DNA from: Mycobacterium sp. E1747
GTDB taxonomy: Bacteria > Actinomycetota > Actinomycetes > Mycobacteriales > Mycobacteriaceae
Reading direction: 5' to 3'
DNA length: 64,000 nt
Assembly (NCBI RefSeq): GCF_001667775.1
Contig: NZ_LZJI01000051.1
Coordinates: 62,001 to 126,000 of the forward strand
Shown here: positions 7,720-15,784 of the stretch, piece by piece
Numbering within the stretch: position 1 is the stretch's first letter
Layout: each line of letters opens with the position of its first letter
Made by a program: the position numbers and the translations under genes
The notes under the pieces: generated by a model
Seen by the model: the letters and a program-made list of their open reading frames with translations, nothing else
What the model was told of the DNA's origin: nothing
Database searches by the model: none

Positions 7720-8820
7720 TTAGGTGCTCACCAAAGTGGTTGGTGCGTAAAGGCCTTTGCCGGTGACCAAAGGCAGGTCGAGCGTGGTCCGAATGCCCGG
7801 CGGTGCGGCGATGACCGCGGGGATGGCGTTGACGATGCGTCCCGCGGCACCGGCGATCGCAGCGTGGTTATGGTCGCCCTTGCGGCTGCTCGGGATGATG
7901 TCGACGGCGTACGACGGCTCCCCGGTGATCTCGACTCGGTAGGAGCCGTCGCCCGCGGCGGGCTGAGGCAAGTCCGGCCGCAGGTCGGGCCGCAGCCGGG
8001 TAACGTGTTCGATGACGATCGCGGGGTGGCCCTTGACCATGCCGCGGATCTCGAACTGCAGCACCGCCACGGTACCCTTGGCAACCCGGCCCACCGCGAT
8101 GTCGAAATCCTCCGGTGCCGGCTCGCGCTGGTAGGACTCGGTGATCTCGTCGACCTCGATACCCAGGCCGGCGGCCAGCTGGCGGATCGCGGTACCCCAG
8201 GCGATGCTGAGGATGCCCGGTTGCAACAGCATCGGGATCTCGTCCATCGGACGGGCAAATCCCATGTAGTGCATCACTTCTGCGCCGTCGTAGCTCGCGT
8301 AATCGTGAATCTCCATGCAGCGCACCTGCTCGATGCGCTGACAGGTCCCGGCGAGCGCGAACGGGATCAGGTCGTTGGCGAACCCCGGGTCGACGCCGCT
8401 GATGAAGATGCTCGAATTACCTTGTTTGGCAGCATCTTCGACGCGGCCGATGTACTTGCCGGGCATCACGCCCCACGGGTATTGCAGCAGCCCGGGCGAC
8501 GAGCCGACGACGTTGACGCCGGCGGCCAGGATGCGTATGACGTCGGCCATCGCCTCGGGCAGCCGGGTGTCGCCCATCGCGCAGTAGACGACGCACTCGG
8601 GCTGGGTGGCCAGCAGGGCGTCGAGGTCCGCGACGGCCGTGACGCCGGTGATCACACCCGGTTCCAGGGCGACACCGCAGAGTTCGCCGGCGTCCCTGCC
8701 GACCTTTTCCGGGGTGGACACGCACACGCCCGTCAGCTCGAACTGCGGGTTGGTGATCAGCTCGGCGAGGGCCAACCCTCCGACGTTTCCGGTACCGACG
8801 TGCGCGACGCGGATCGCCAT
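7720..8820 (-). CDS. Dihydrodipicolinate-reductase-like NAD(P)-binding protein
   Basis: This 366-residue protein starts with a Rossmann motif VAHVGTGNVGGLALAELI. It belongs to the mycobacterial group annotated dihydrodipicolinate reductase or 2,4-diaminopentanoate-dehydrogenase-like. It is much longer than true DapB (about 245 residues), so a lysine-pathway role is unlikely. The ATG at 8820 is chosen because the Rossmann strand begins at once after it; 22 upstream in-frame codons look non-coding. The SDR gene follows by 16 bases. A palindromic AAACGTTT lies about 27 bases upstream of the start. The substrate is unknown. Confidence 0.75.
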   Translation of the reverse strand: MAIRVAHVGTGNVGGLALAELITNPQFELTGVCVSTPEKVGRDAGELCGVALEPGVITGVTAVADLDALLATQPECVVYCAMGDTRLPEAMADVIRILAAGVNVVGSSPGLLQYPWGVMPGKYIGRVEDAAKQGNSSIFISGVDPGFANDLIPFALAGTCQRIEQVRCMEIHDYASYDGAEVMHYMGFARPMDEIPMLLQPGILSIAWGTAIRQLAAGLGIEVDEITESYQREPAPEDFDIAVGRVAKGTVAVLQFEIRGMVKGHPAIVIEHVTRLRPDLRPDLPQPAAGDGSYRVEITGEPSYAVDIIPSSRKGDHNHAAIAGAAGRIVNAIPAVIAAPPGIRTTLDLPLVTGKGLYAPTTLVST

Positions 8821-8921
8821 GAGAGTCTCCGTCCTTCGAGCGCTCCAAACGTTTCTAGACAGTAGTCCATAAATTCTATGCCGCATACCGGCGAACTGGA
8901 TCGCGACCGCCTCCGCACCGT

Positions 8922-9038
8922 GAGGTCAAGCTGTGTCCCGAGGGCCATTTCGCGATCTACGTCGACGAGGCGTCCGACGGTGTCGTCGCCGACCGGCTCG
9001 CCTTTCTGGACAAGCACATGAAGGGTGGGCGGGCCTAG
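8922..9038 (+). pseudogene. C-terminal remnant of an alpha/beta-hydrolase gene
   Basis: An open frame with no start codon encodes a tail reading EVKLCPEGHFAIYVDEAS, then VVADRLAFLDKHMKGGRA and a TAG at 9036-9038. The EGHFAIYV segment around a His, followed by a helix ending LAFLDKH, is what the C-terminus of an alpha/beta hydrolase looks like, with the His as the catalytic one. The frame is closed by a TAG at 8856-8858, so at most about 60 codons survive and the body of the enzyme is gone. It lies between the DapB-like gene and the TetR gene. Family is inferred from the motif alone. Confidence 0.55.
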
Positions 9039-9082
9039 GGGCGACCGCGAGCGCGGCGCAGCCGGGCGAAACGGGTCGCCCC
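9038..9082. terminator. Hairpin after the hydrolase remnant
   Basis: GGGGCGACC at 9038-9046 pairs perfectly with GGTCGCCCC at 9074-9082 across a GC-rich loop. It begins at the stop codon of the dead hydrolase fragment and lies just past the convergent TetR stop at 9092. There is no T run. It may be the old terminator of the lost gene, still serving the TetR gene from the other side. Confidence 0.4.
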
Positions 9083-9091
9083 CCCGTCGGA

Positions 9092-9715
9092 CTACGGGCC
9101 GAGCGGGGAACTCGTGCGGATCGCTTCGTCACGGATCAGACCGCGCAGCAGCGCCGTGCTGAATTCCGCGGCGATCTCCTTGGCGCTGCGACGTCCACTG
9201 GGCCGCAACCACCGGTAGGCACCGAGCGTCATGCCGATGTATCCGAGCGCCAGCACGTGCGAGTCGCACTGGTAGAACTCGCCGCTGGCGATCCCCCGGT
9301 CGATGAGGCCGTGAACGTGCTCGTAGACCTGGGTCTCCTTCTCCCGGACCGCGGCGACCTGCTCCTCGGTGAACCACTCCGCGATGTAGGGCGCCTCCTG
9401 AAAGTAGACGGCGGCCCGCTCGGGATTGGCGGCGATGCCGGTCAGCAGGCGGACCGTGTACTGGTAGAGCGCCTCGCGGGCCGTCCAGGACGGATCGTCG
9501 TGGACGGCGGCCAGCGTGCCCTCGGCGGCCTGCTGGTAGATGTCGTACAGGATCAGCGACTTGCTGGCGTAGTAGTGGTAGACCGTCGCCTTGTTCAGGC
9601 CGATCACGTCGGCGACGTCGTCCATCCGGGTGCCGTGGTAGCCGCGCGCGGCAAACAGCTTGGTGGCGACCGCCAGCAGCTCCTCGCGTCGCGTTAGTCC
9701 GTTCTCGGATGGCAT
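9092..9715 (-). CDS. TetR-family regulator (Rv0158 position)
   Basis: This 207-residue protein has an N-terminal TetR helix-turn-helix: RREELLAVATKLFAARGYHG, then MDDVADVIGLNKATVYHYYA. The C-terminal part, with AVYFQEAPYIAEWF and the late YRWLRPSG segment, resembles the KstR2-type ligand domain, so an acyl-CoA-type ligand is possible (inference). It matches the M. tuberculosis order, where a TetR gene (Rv0158) follows pntB. A candidate operator AACTG-N6-CAGTT lies about 64 bases upstream. It is divergent from the small 41-residue gene. Confidence 0.88.
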   Translation of the reverse strand: MPSENGLTRREELLAVATKLFAARGYHGTRMDDVADVIGLNKATVYHYYASKSLILYDIYQQAAEGTLAAVHDDPSWTAREALYQYTVRLLTGIAANPERAAVYFQEAPYIAEWFTEEQVAAVREKETQVYEHVHGLIDRGIASGEFYQCDSHVLALGYIGMTLGAYRWLRPSGRRSAKEIAAEFSTALLRGLIRDEAIRTSSPLGP

Positions 9716-9778
9716 CTGCCCTCGCTATCGTCACTGCCGGGCGGGACTTGGGGTGCCGGGCAAGGCCAATTATCAATC

Positions 9779-9794
9779 AACTGGTTGGACAGTT
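9779..9794. promoter_or_regulatory. Candidate TetR operator
   Basis: AACTG at 9779-9783 and CAGTT at 9790-9794 form a perfect inverted repeat around six bases, between the divergent TetR gene (start 9715) and the 41-residue gene (start 9878). The arms are short, so this is only a candidate autoregulatory site. Confidence 0.35.
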
Positions 9795-9877
9795 TAGGCA
9801 AACGCCAGGTGTTGCCCCGATAGGGATGGGACTAGACTCGCTGTCAAAGCTCAAGTCGCGACTGGAGGGGTGGCCTC

Positions 9878-10003
9878 ATGGATCCGAGCCCGGACTACGA
9901 CGCTAGCGACGAGATCGAGTTTTTCTTCCGCTACGTGCCGTGGGGTTTGCGCGGCGTCGTCGACGGCAACGGCTACCCGCCGCCCGCCTACCCGCCGGTC
10001 TAG
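9878..10003 (+). CDS. Small conserved 41-residue protein
   Basis: An ATG at 9878, eight bases after GGAGGGG (9864-9870), opens a 41-residue frame ending with TAG at 10001. The peptide starts MDPSPDYDASDEIEFFFRYV, continues with a short Trp/Gly/Arg core, and ends in a proline-tyrosine-rich tail (YPPPAYPPV). The strong ribosome binding site and the amphipathic acidic-aromatic composition argue for a real gene. M. tuberculosis carries a similarly small annotated protein (Rv0157A) between pntB and Rv0158, which fits this position. There is no recognisable domain; the function is unknown. It converges on pntB. Confidence 0.65.
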   Translation: MDPSPDYDASDEIEFFFRYVPWGLRGVVDGNGYPPPAYPPV

Positions 10004-10036
10004 CCTCTACAGCACCTGGCGATGACCCGCTGCGCC

Positions 10037-10068
10037 CAGTCCCCCGCAAGCGGGAGGTGCCCCCACCG
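10037..10068. repeat. Short GC-rich hairpin element with GGTGGGGGC core
   Basis: Downstream of pntB, CCCGC-AA-GCGGG (10043-10054) is followed by AGGTGCCCCCACC. On the reverse strand it reads GGTGGGGGCACCT then the hairpin. A similar arrangement (GGTGGGGGTCGCC with a CCCGC hairpin) lies between mak and treS at about 60881-60916, which suggests a dispersed mycobacterial repeat unit. It could also work as a terminator for pntB. Confidence 0.45.
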
Positions 10069-10092
10069 CGGCGCTTGCGATCACCACGATTG

Positions 10093-11517
10093 CTATAGCG
10101 CCTTGAGTTCCTCGGCGACCTCGGTCACCGATTTCTTCGCGTCCCCGAACAGCATCGTCGTCCCGTCGGCGTAGAACAGCGGGTTGTCGATGCCCGCGAA
10201 CCCGGAGTTCATCGACCGCTTCAGCACGATCACCGACTTGGCCTTGTCCACGTTGAGGATCGGCATGCCGTAGATCGGGCTGGATTGTTCGTTGCGCGCC
10301 GCCGGGTTGGTGACGTCGTTGGCGCCGATGACGATCGCGACGTCGGTGCGGGCGAACTCGTCGTTGATGTCGTCCATGTCCTTCATCGCGTCGTAGTCGA
10401 CCTCGGCCTCGGCCAGCAGCACGTTCATGTGCCCGGGCATCCGGCCGGCGACCGGGTGGATCGCGTACTTGACCGGCACGCCCTTGCCCTCCAACAGCGA
10501 CGCCATGTCCTTGACGGCGTGCTGGGCCTGTGCGACCGCCAGGCCGTACCCCGGCACCACGATCACCTGGTTGGCGTAGGCCATCTGAATCGCCGCATCG
10601 GCGGCCGACGTCGCCTTGACGTGCTTGTCGCCGCCGCCGTCGGCACTGGGCGCCACGCCTCCGCCGCCGAATCCGCCCGCGACGATGGCCGGGATCGAAC
10701 GGTTCATCGCCTTGGCCATCAGGTTGGTCAGGATCGAACCCGAGGCGCCGACGATCATGCCGGCCACGATCATCGCGGTGTTGTTCAGCGCCAGGCCGGC
10801 CGCGGCGGCCGACAGCCCGGTCATCGCGTTGAGCAGCGAGATGACCACCGGCATGTCGGCGCCGCCGATAGGCAGCACCACCATCAGGCCGAGCACCCCC
10901 GCGGCGGCCAGCAGGCCGACCATCCACCAGAGCGACACCCCACCGGCGCCGGGATGCGCACCCAGGCCGATGACCACCGCGGCGGCCACCGCGCCGGCCA
11001 GCAGCAGCAGGTTGATCGGCTGCTGGGCCTTCCCGAAACCGATCGGTGAGCCCGAGATGATCTCCTGCAGCTTGCCGAACGCGATGATCGAGCCCCAGAA
11101 CGAGATCGAGCCGATGATCGCGGCGAACAGCGACGCCACCACGATGTGAACCGTCGGCGACTCACCATGCTGGAAGGCCGAAAAGCCGCTCGTCTCAATG
11201 AATTCCGACAGCGCGATGAGCGCGACCGTGCCGCCGCCCACGCCGTTGAAGAACGCCACCAGCTGCGGCATGGCGGTCATCTTGGTCAGCCGAGCCGGCG
11301 GGACGCCGAGCACCACACCCACCACCAGGCCGGCGATGATCAACACCCAGGACTCGGTGTGCCGGATCTTGATCAGTGTCGCGGCCACAGCGATTGCCAT
11401 GCCGACCGCGGCGATCAGGTTGCCCCGCACCGCGGTCTTGGGCCCGGTCAGGCCCATCAAGCCATAGATGAAGAGCGCGAACGAAATGATGTAGAGAACG
11501 GTGACCAGGTAGTTCAT
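10093..11517 (-). CDS. pntB: NAD(P) transhydrogenase beta subunit
   Basis: This 474-residue subunit has nine or so hydrophobic N-terminal helices (about 1-260) and a C-terminal NADP(H)-binding domain (about 300-474) with VPGYGLAVAQAQHAVKDM, HPVAGRMPGHMNVLLAEA and the late GANDVTNPAA and DGTTMLFGDAKKSV loops typical of PntB. With PntAa and PntAb it uses the proton gradient to pass hydride from NADH to NADP+. Its ATG overlaps the pntAb stop by four bases. It is the last gene of the operon and matches Rv0157. Confidence 0.96.
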   Translation of the reverse strand: MNYLVTVLYIISFALFIYGLMGLTGPKTAVRGNLIAAVGMAIAVAATLIKIRHTESWVLIIAGLVVGVVLGVPPARLTKMTAMPQLVAFFNGVGGGTVALIALSEFIETSGFSAFQHGESPTVHIVVASLFAAIIGSISFWGSIIAFGKLQEIISGSPIGFGKAQQPINLLLLAGAVAAAVVIGLGAHPGAGGVSLWWMVGLLAAAGVLGLMVVLPIGGADMPVVISLLNAMTGLSAAAAGLALNNTAMIVAGMIVGASGSILTNLMAKAMNRSIPAIVAGGFGGGGVAPSADGGGDKHVKATSAADAAIQMAYANQVIVVPGYGLAVAQAQHAVKDMASLLEGKGVPVKYAIHPVAGRMPGHMNVLLAEAEVDYDAMKDMDDINDEFARTDVAIVIGANDVTNPAARNEQSSPIYGMPILNVDKAKSVIVLKRSMNSGFAGIDNPLFYADGTTMLFGDAKKSVTEVAEELKAL

Positions 11518-11843
11518 TTCGCCGCCAGGTCTTCGGTCTTCACGGGTGCGGCCTTCTTCTTGCCCTTGAACATCCCGAGCATCCGGTCGGTGACGATGAA
11601 GCCGCCGATGACGTTCAGCGTCCCGAACACCACGGCGACGAACAAGATGATCTGCACCGCCAGCGAGGGGTGCTCAACCTCGCCGAAGACCACCAGAGCG
11701 CCCAGCACCACGATGCCGTGAATGGCATTGGTCCCCGACATCAGCGGGGTGTGCAGGGTGTTGGGTACCTTGGAGATGACCGCGAACCCGACGAACCCGG
11801 ACAGCACCAGGATCGCCAGATTGGCCAATAACTCGTCGTACAT
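11514..11843 (-). CDS. pntAb: NAD(P) transhydrogenase subunit alpha part 2
   Basis: This 109-residue membrane subunit has three hydrophobic helices: LANLAILVLSGFVGFAVI, the stretch after NAIHGIVVLGALVV, and LAVQIILFVAVVFGTLNVIG. It carries the conserved N-terminal loop SKVPNTLHTPLMSGTNAIHG that links to the NAD-binding part. It is the membrane anchor split from PntAa, as in M. tuberculosis (Rv0156, about 110 residues). It follows pntAa by nine bases and overlaps pntB by four. Confidence 0.95.
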   Translation of the reverse strand: MYDELLANLAILVLSGFVGFAVISKVPNTLHTPLMSGTNAIHGIVVLGALVVFGEVEHPSLAVQIILFVAVVFGTLNVIGGFIVTDRMLGMFKGKKKAAPVKTEDLAAK

Positions 11844-11852
11844 GTAGTCCTC

Positions 11853-12935
11853 TCAGGCCCGCGTGACACAGGACGCCGCGACGACCTCGTCGTCGAAGTC
11901 GGGGGCCAGTTTGCCGTCGGTGATCAACAGGTCGAGCAACGCCGTGATGTTCTTGCTGTAGAGCTCACTGGCGTGCTCGGGCATCGTCGCGGGCAGGTTC
12001 AGCGGCGAAGTGATGGTCACGTCGTGCTTGACGACCGTCTTCCCCGGCTCGGTGAGTTCGCAGTTGCCCCCGGTCTCCCCGGCCAGGTCGACGACGACGC
12101 TGCCGGGCTTCATCGACTCCACCGCCGCGGCGGTCACCAGGCGCGGGGCGGGACGCCCCGGGACCAGCGCGGTGGTGATCACGACGTCGAACCCGGCGAT
12201 CGCCTTCTCCAGCGACTCCTGCTGCTGGGCGCGTTCGGACTCGGTGAGCTCGCGGGCGTACCCGCCCTCACCGGCCGCGTCGATGCCGATGTCGAGCCAT
12301 TGGGCGCCCACGGAACGAACCTGGTCGGCCACCTCCGGGCGCACGTCGTAACCGGAAGTCCGCGCGCCCAGCCGCTTGGCCGTCGCCAACGCTTGCAGTC
12401 CAGCCACCCCAACGCCGAGCACCAGCACGCTCGCCGGCTTCACGGTGCCCGCCGCCGTGGTCAGCATGGGGAAGAACCGGGTCGACTCCGACGCCGCCAG
12501 CAGGACGGCCTTATAACCGGCCACGTTGGCCTGCGACGACAGGGCGTCCATGACCTGGGCTCGCGAGATCCGCGGAATGGCCTCGAGCGCGAACGCTTGC
12601 ACCCCGGCCTCGGTGAGCGCACCGATGGAGTTGTCGGCGTTGCGCGGCGCCAGGAACCCGATCAATGTCTGCCCGCGGCGCAGCCTGCCGACCTCTTCTT
12701 TGGTCGGCGGCGCCACCTTCACGACGATGTCGGCGGCCCAGGCGTCGCCGATGCCCGCGCCCGCCTCGGTGTAGAGCTGGTCGGGAAGCAACGCCTTTTC
12801 GCCGGCACCCGACTCGACCACTACCGCCACACCACTGCTGATCAGCGACGCCACCGCCTTGGGAACCAGCGCGACCCGTCGCTCGTCGGCCCCGGACTCG
12901 GCGACCACCCCTACCGTCGTCTGCGCATCTGTCAT
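11853..12935 (-). CDS. pntAa: NAD(P) transhydrogenase subunit alpha part 1
   Basis: This 360-residue soluble NAD(H)-binding subunit resembles alanine dehydrogenase. Marks are VVAESGADERRVALVPKAV at the N-terminus, GYKAVLLAA, the Rossmann motif VLVLGVGVAGLQALATAKRL and the dimer-like loop AREL-x-QQ. It starts the three-gene pnt operon; the ATG at 12935 is the first in frame. The 225 bases upstream, up to the NTF2-like gene, hold no further gene, and no promoter could be assigned with confidence. Confidence 0.95.
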   Translation of the reverse strand: MTDAQTTVGVVAESGADERRVALVPKAVASLISSGVAVVVESGAGEKALLPDQLYTEAGAGIGDAWAADIVVKVAPPTKEEVGRLRRGQTLIGFLAPRNADNSIGALTEAGVQAFALEAIPRISRAQVMDALSSQANVAGYKAVLLAASESTRFFPMLTTAAGTVKPASVLVLGVGVAGLQALATAKRLGARTSGYDVRPEVADQVRSVGAQWLDIGIDAAGEGGYARELTESERAQQQESLEKAIAGFDVVITTALVPGRPAPRLVTAAAVESMKPGSVVVDLAGETGGNCELTEPGKTVVKHDVTITSPLNLPATMPEHASELYSKNITALLDLLITDGKLAPDFDDEVVAASCVTRA

Positions 12936-13160
12936 GGCGCGTACATCTGCTTTCCCGTTTCCTGCCGATTGGATGTGCCGCTGGCTGGCCGCACGCTTCG
13001 CTACCTTAACGCTTGCCGGTTTTCGGCCCGGACGTGCGATCGACCGGGGTGGGATACCCCCCAGCGGCCAATCGACTCCCGTCGATGGTTCGTTACCCGC
13101 GGCACACGCAGTACCGCCCGCCGTGTTGTGGACTCACTCGAGTGCGTTGTGGCCGGCCCG

Positions 13161-13622
13161 TTACCAGAGCGGGATGTCGACGCCGTGCTCGGCGGAAGGC
13201 CGCGGCCCGAAGTAGCGGCGCTCGGACTCGTCGATGCGCACGTCATTGATGCTGGCCTCGCGGCGCGCCATCAACCCGGACGGGGCGAACTCCCACAACT
13301 CGTTGCCGTAGCTGCGGTACCACTGGCCGCTCGCGTCGTGACATTCGTATTGGAACCGCACGGCGATGCGGTTGTCATGGAAGTCCCACAAGCTTTTTCG
13401 CAGCACGTAGTCCAGCTCGCGCTGCCACTTGCGGGTCAGAAACGCCACGATCGCGTCGCGGCCGACGACGTGTTCGTCGCGGTTGCGCCACTGCGAATCC
13501 GGCGTGTAGGCCAGGCTGACCTGGCGCGGGTCGCGGGTGTTCCAGGCGTCCTCGGCGGCCTGCACCTTCTGCAGCGCCGTCTCGTAGGTGAACGGGGGGA
13601 AGGGCGGACGGGATTCGGTCAT
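13161..13622 (-). CDS. NTF2/SnoaL-like protein (DUF1348 type)
   Basis: This 153-residue protein has the cone-shaped NTF2-like fold suggested by [20 protein letters not shown], then [30 protein letters not shown] and the strand [23 protein letters not shown]1348 proteins are of this length. The ATG at 13622 is chosen; nine codons upstream belong to a long inverted repeat. Members may be small lyases, isomerases or binding proteins, and the function here is unknown. It is divergent from fadE2 and has no equivalent in the M. tuberculosis block. Confidence 0.75.
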   Translation of the reverse strand: MTESRPPFPPFTYETALQKVQAAEDAWNTRDPRQVSLAYTPDSQWRNRDEHVVGRDAIVAFLTRKWQRELDYVLRKSLWDFHDNRIAVRFQYECHDASGQWYRSYGNELWEFAPSGLMARREASINDVRIDESERRYFGPRPSAEHGVDIPLW

Positions 13623-13638
13623 GGCGCCATGTCTACCG

Positions 13639-13696
13639 CGAACAGACACAAAGTCGCACTAATCCGTACGGCGGCATGCGACTTTGCGTCTGCTCG
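13639..13696. repeat. 20-base imperfect inverted repeat between divergent genes
   Basis: CGAACAGACACAAAGTCGCA (13639-13658) pairs with 13677-13696, matching at 18 of 20 positions around an 18-base loop. It occupies the space between the divergent NTF2-like gene and fadE2, where a terminator makes no sense. The arm sequence with GCAGACGCAAA looks like a dispersed palindromic repeat of the M. avium group, recalled rather than checked. It ends 35 bases before the fadE2 start and may affect its transcription. Confidence 0.55.
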
Positions 13697-13731
13697 GCGG
13701 GTCGTGCGGCAGGTGTCCTATCGTGGCGGTC

Positions 13732-14964
13732 ATGGACTTCGCGATGTCGGCCAAAGCAATCGATTACCACAAGCGGCTGTCCGACTTCATGACCGAGTAC
13801 GTCTTCCCGGCCGAGGCCGACTACGAGAAGTACCGGCACGAGGCCGGCCCTAACGATCACACGGTCCCGCCGATCATCGAGGAACTCAAGACCAAGGCCA
13901 AAGCGGCCGGGCTGTGGAACCTGTTCCTGCCGGCCGAGTCGGGCCTGACCAACCTCGAATACGCGCCGCTGGCCGAGCTCACCGGCTGGAGCCTGGAGAT
14001 CGCGCCCGAGTCGCTCAACTGCGCGGCGCCCGACACGGGCAATATGGAAACGCTGCACCTGTTCGCCACCGAGGAGCAGCGCAAACGGTGGCTGGAGCCG
14101 TTGCTGGCCGGCGAAATCCGCAGCGGCTTCTCGATGACCGAGCCCGCGGTCGCCAGCAGCGACGCCCGCAACATCGAGACTTCCATCGTCCGCGACGGCG
14201 GCGACTACGTGATCAACGGTCGCAAGTGGTGGACGTCCGGCGCGTCGGATCCGCGCTGCAAGATCCTGATCGTGATGGGCCGCACCAACCCCGAGGCGGC
14301 CAGCCATCAGCAGCAGTCGATGGTGCTGGTGCCCATCGACACCCCGGGCGTGACCGTGGTCCGCTCGACAACCGTTTTCGGTTACCAAGACCAGCCCGGG
14401 CACTGCGAGATCATCTACGACAACGTCCGAGTGCCGGCCACCAACCTGCTCGGCGAGGAGGGCGGCGGCTTCGCGATCGCCCAGGCCCGGCTCGGACCGG
14501 GCCGCATCCACCACTGCATGCGCGCCCTCGGTGGCGCGGAACGCGCGCTGGCCCTGATGGTGGATCGGGCCAACAAGCGGGTGGCCTTCGGCCGCCCGCT
14601 GGCCGAGCAGGGCGTGGTGCGGGAGGCGATCGCCAAGTCGCGCAACGAGATCGACCAGGCCCGGCTGCTGTGCCACAAGGCGGCGTGGACCATCGACCAG
14701 CACGGCAACAAGGCCGCCCACACGCTCGTCTCGCAGATCAAGGCGGTAGCTCCCCAGGTGGCCTGCGACGTGATCGACCGCGCCATCCAGGTGCACGGCG
14801 CCGCCGGCGTCAGTGAGGACACCGTGCTGGCCCGCTCCTACGGCTGGCACCGGGCCATGCGCCTGTTCGACGGCCCCGACGAGGTGCACATGCGGACCAT
14901 CGCGCGCGCCGAACTCGGCCGGGAGAAATCTCCGCTCGCCGCGGCGGTCACCTCGCATGACTGA
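13732..14964 (+). CDS. fadE2: Acyl-CoA dehydrogenase FadE2
   Basis: This 410-residue acyl-CoA dehydrogenase has the family motifs FSMTEPAVASSDARN and YVINGRKWWTSGA in the middle domain and FGRPLAEQGVVREAIAKSRN and HGAAGVSEDTVLA in the C-terminal domain, like the ACAD10/11-type group. The ATG at 13732 fits the N-terminus MDFAMSAKAIDYHKRLSDF; a second ATG four codons later is possible. The gene overlaps ptbB by eight bases, the same arrangement as Rv0154c-Rv0153c. The chain-length preference is unknown. Confidence 0.9.
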   Translation: MDFAMSAKAIDYHKRLSDFMTEYVFPAEADYEKYRHEAGPNDHTVPPIIEELKTKAKAAGLWNLFLPAESGLTNLEYAPLAELTGWSLEIAPESLNCAAPDTGNMETLHLFATEEQRKRWLEPLLAGEIRSGFSMTEPAVASSDARNIETSIVRDGGDYVINGRKWWTSGASDPRCKILIVMGRTNPEAASHQQQSMVLVPIDTPGVTVVRSTTVFGYQDQPGHCEIIYDNVRVPATNLLGEEGGGFAIAQARLGPGRIHHCMRALGGAERALALMVDRANKRVAFGRPLAEQGVVREAIAKSRNEIDQARLLCHKAAWTIDQHGNKAAHTLVSQIKAVAPQVACDVIDRAIQVHGAAGVSEDTVLARSYGWHRAMRLFDGPDEVHMRTIARAELGREKSPLAAAVTSHD

Positions 14965-15784
14965 AACATTGCGAGAGCTGTCCGGCGCGTGGAACTTTCG
15001 CGACGTCGCCGACGAGACGCCCGGGCTTCGGCCCGGCCGGCTGTTCCGCTCCGGTGAGCTGAGCCGTCTCGACGACGCGGGCCGCGCGACGCTGCGCGAG
15101 TTGGGTATCACCGATGTCGCCGATCTGCGCGCCGCCAGGGAAGTCGCCCGCCGCGGCCCCGGACTGGTTCCCGACGGCGTCGACGTCCACCTACTGCCAC
15201 TTCCCGACCTCGGCGACGAGGAGCAGAGCGACGGCGACGAGGCTCCGCACGAAACCGCGTTCCGGCGGCTGTTCGAGGGTGATCCCGACCAATCCGACGA
15301 GGCCGTCAACGAGGCCGCCGTCCGCCACATGACCGACGAATACCGGCAATTCCCGTTTCGCAACGGAGCGCAACGCGCTGTGCGGCAAGTCTTTTCGTTG
15401 CTGGCGGCCGGGCGTTCGGTGCTCACCCACTGCTTTGCGGGCAAGGACCGCACCGGCTTCGTGATCGCCACGGTGCTGGAGACGGTCGGCATCGACCGCG
15501 ACACCATTGTCGCCGACTACCTGCGCAGCAACGCCGCGGTCCCCCAACTGCGAGAGCACATCTACGAGATGATCCAACATCGCTCCGATGTCGAACTCAC
15601 CCCGGAGGTCGTCACGTTCACCAAGGCGCGACTGTCCGACGGTGTGCTCGGCGTGCGTCCGGAATACCTGGCTGCCGCGCGCGAGACGATCGACGCGCGG
15701 TTCGGCTCGCTGGACGCCTACCTGCTCGATGCAGGCGTCACGCAGGCGGACGTAGACCGCCTGCGTGACCACCTTCTGGTCTAA
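14957..15784 (+). CDS. ptbB: Tyrosine/dual-specificity phosphatase PtpB
   Basis: This 275-residue phosphatase matches M. tuberculosis PtpB (276 residues). The active-site loop HCFAGKDRTG places the catalytic Cys at residue 159 with the P-loop Arg five residues later. The N-terminus ELSGAWNFRDV and LFRSGELSRLD are the PtpB family entry, and the basic-acidic loop that forms the lid follows. PtpB acts on phosphotyrosine and phosphoinositides and is secreted by pathogenic mycobacteria to act in the host cell. Its ATG at 14957 lies inside the fadE2 end, so translation is coupled. The stop overlaps the convergent SDR gene by four bases. Confidence 0.93.
   Translation: MTETLRELSGAWNFRDVADETPGLRPGRLFRSGELSRLDDAGRATLRELGITDVADLRAAREVARRGPGLVPDGVDVHLLPLPDLGDEEQSDGDEAPHETAFRRLFEGDPDQSDEAVNEAAVRHMTDEYRQFPFRNGAQRAVRQVFSLLAAGRSVLTHCFAGKDRTGFVIATVLETVGIDRDTIVADYLRSNAAVPQLREHIYEMIQHRSDVELTPEVVTFTKARLSDGVLGVRPEYLAAARETIDARFGSLDAYLLDAGVTQADVDRLRDHLLV

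Noticed and set aside
8845..8858. AAACGTTT palindrome before the DapB-like gene as a KstR operator
   Set aside because: It lacks the AAC-NN-GTT core of the KstR motif; only a general dyad can be claimed.
13050..13110. GGGTAT-like sequence upstream of pntAa as a SigF promoter
   Set aside because: No GTTT element lies 15-17 bases before it.
11973..13853. 626-codon open frame on the plus strand
   Set aside because: Antisense to pntAa and the NTF2-like gene; no domain and composition typical of a shadow.
13633..15507. 624-codon open frame on the minus strand
   Set aside because: Antisense to fadE2 and ptbB, which both have clear motifs and catalytic residues.
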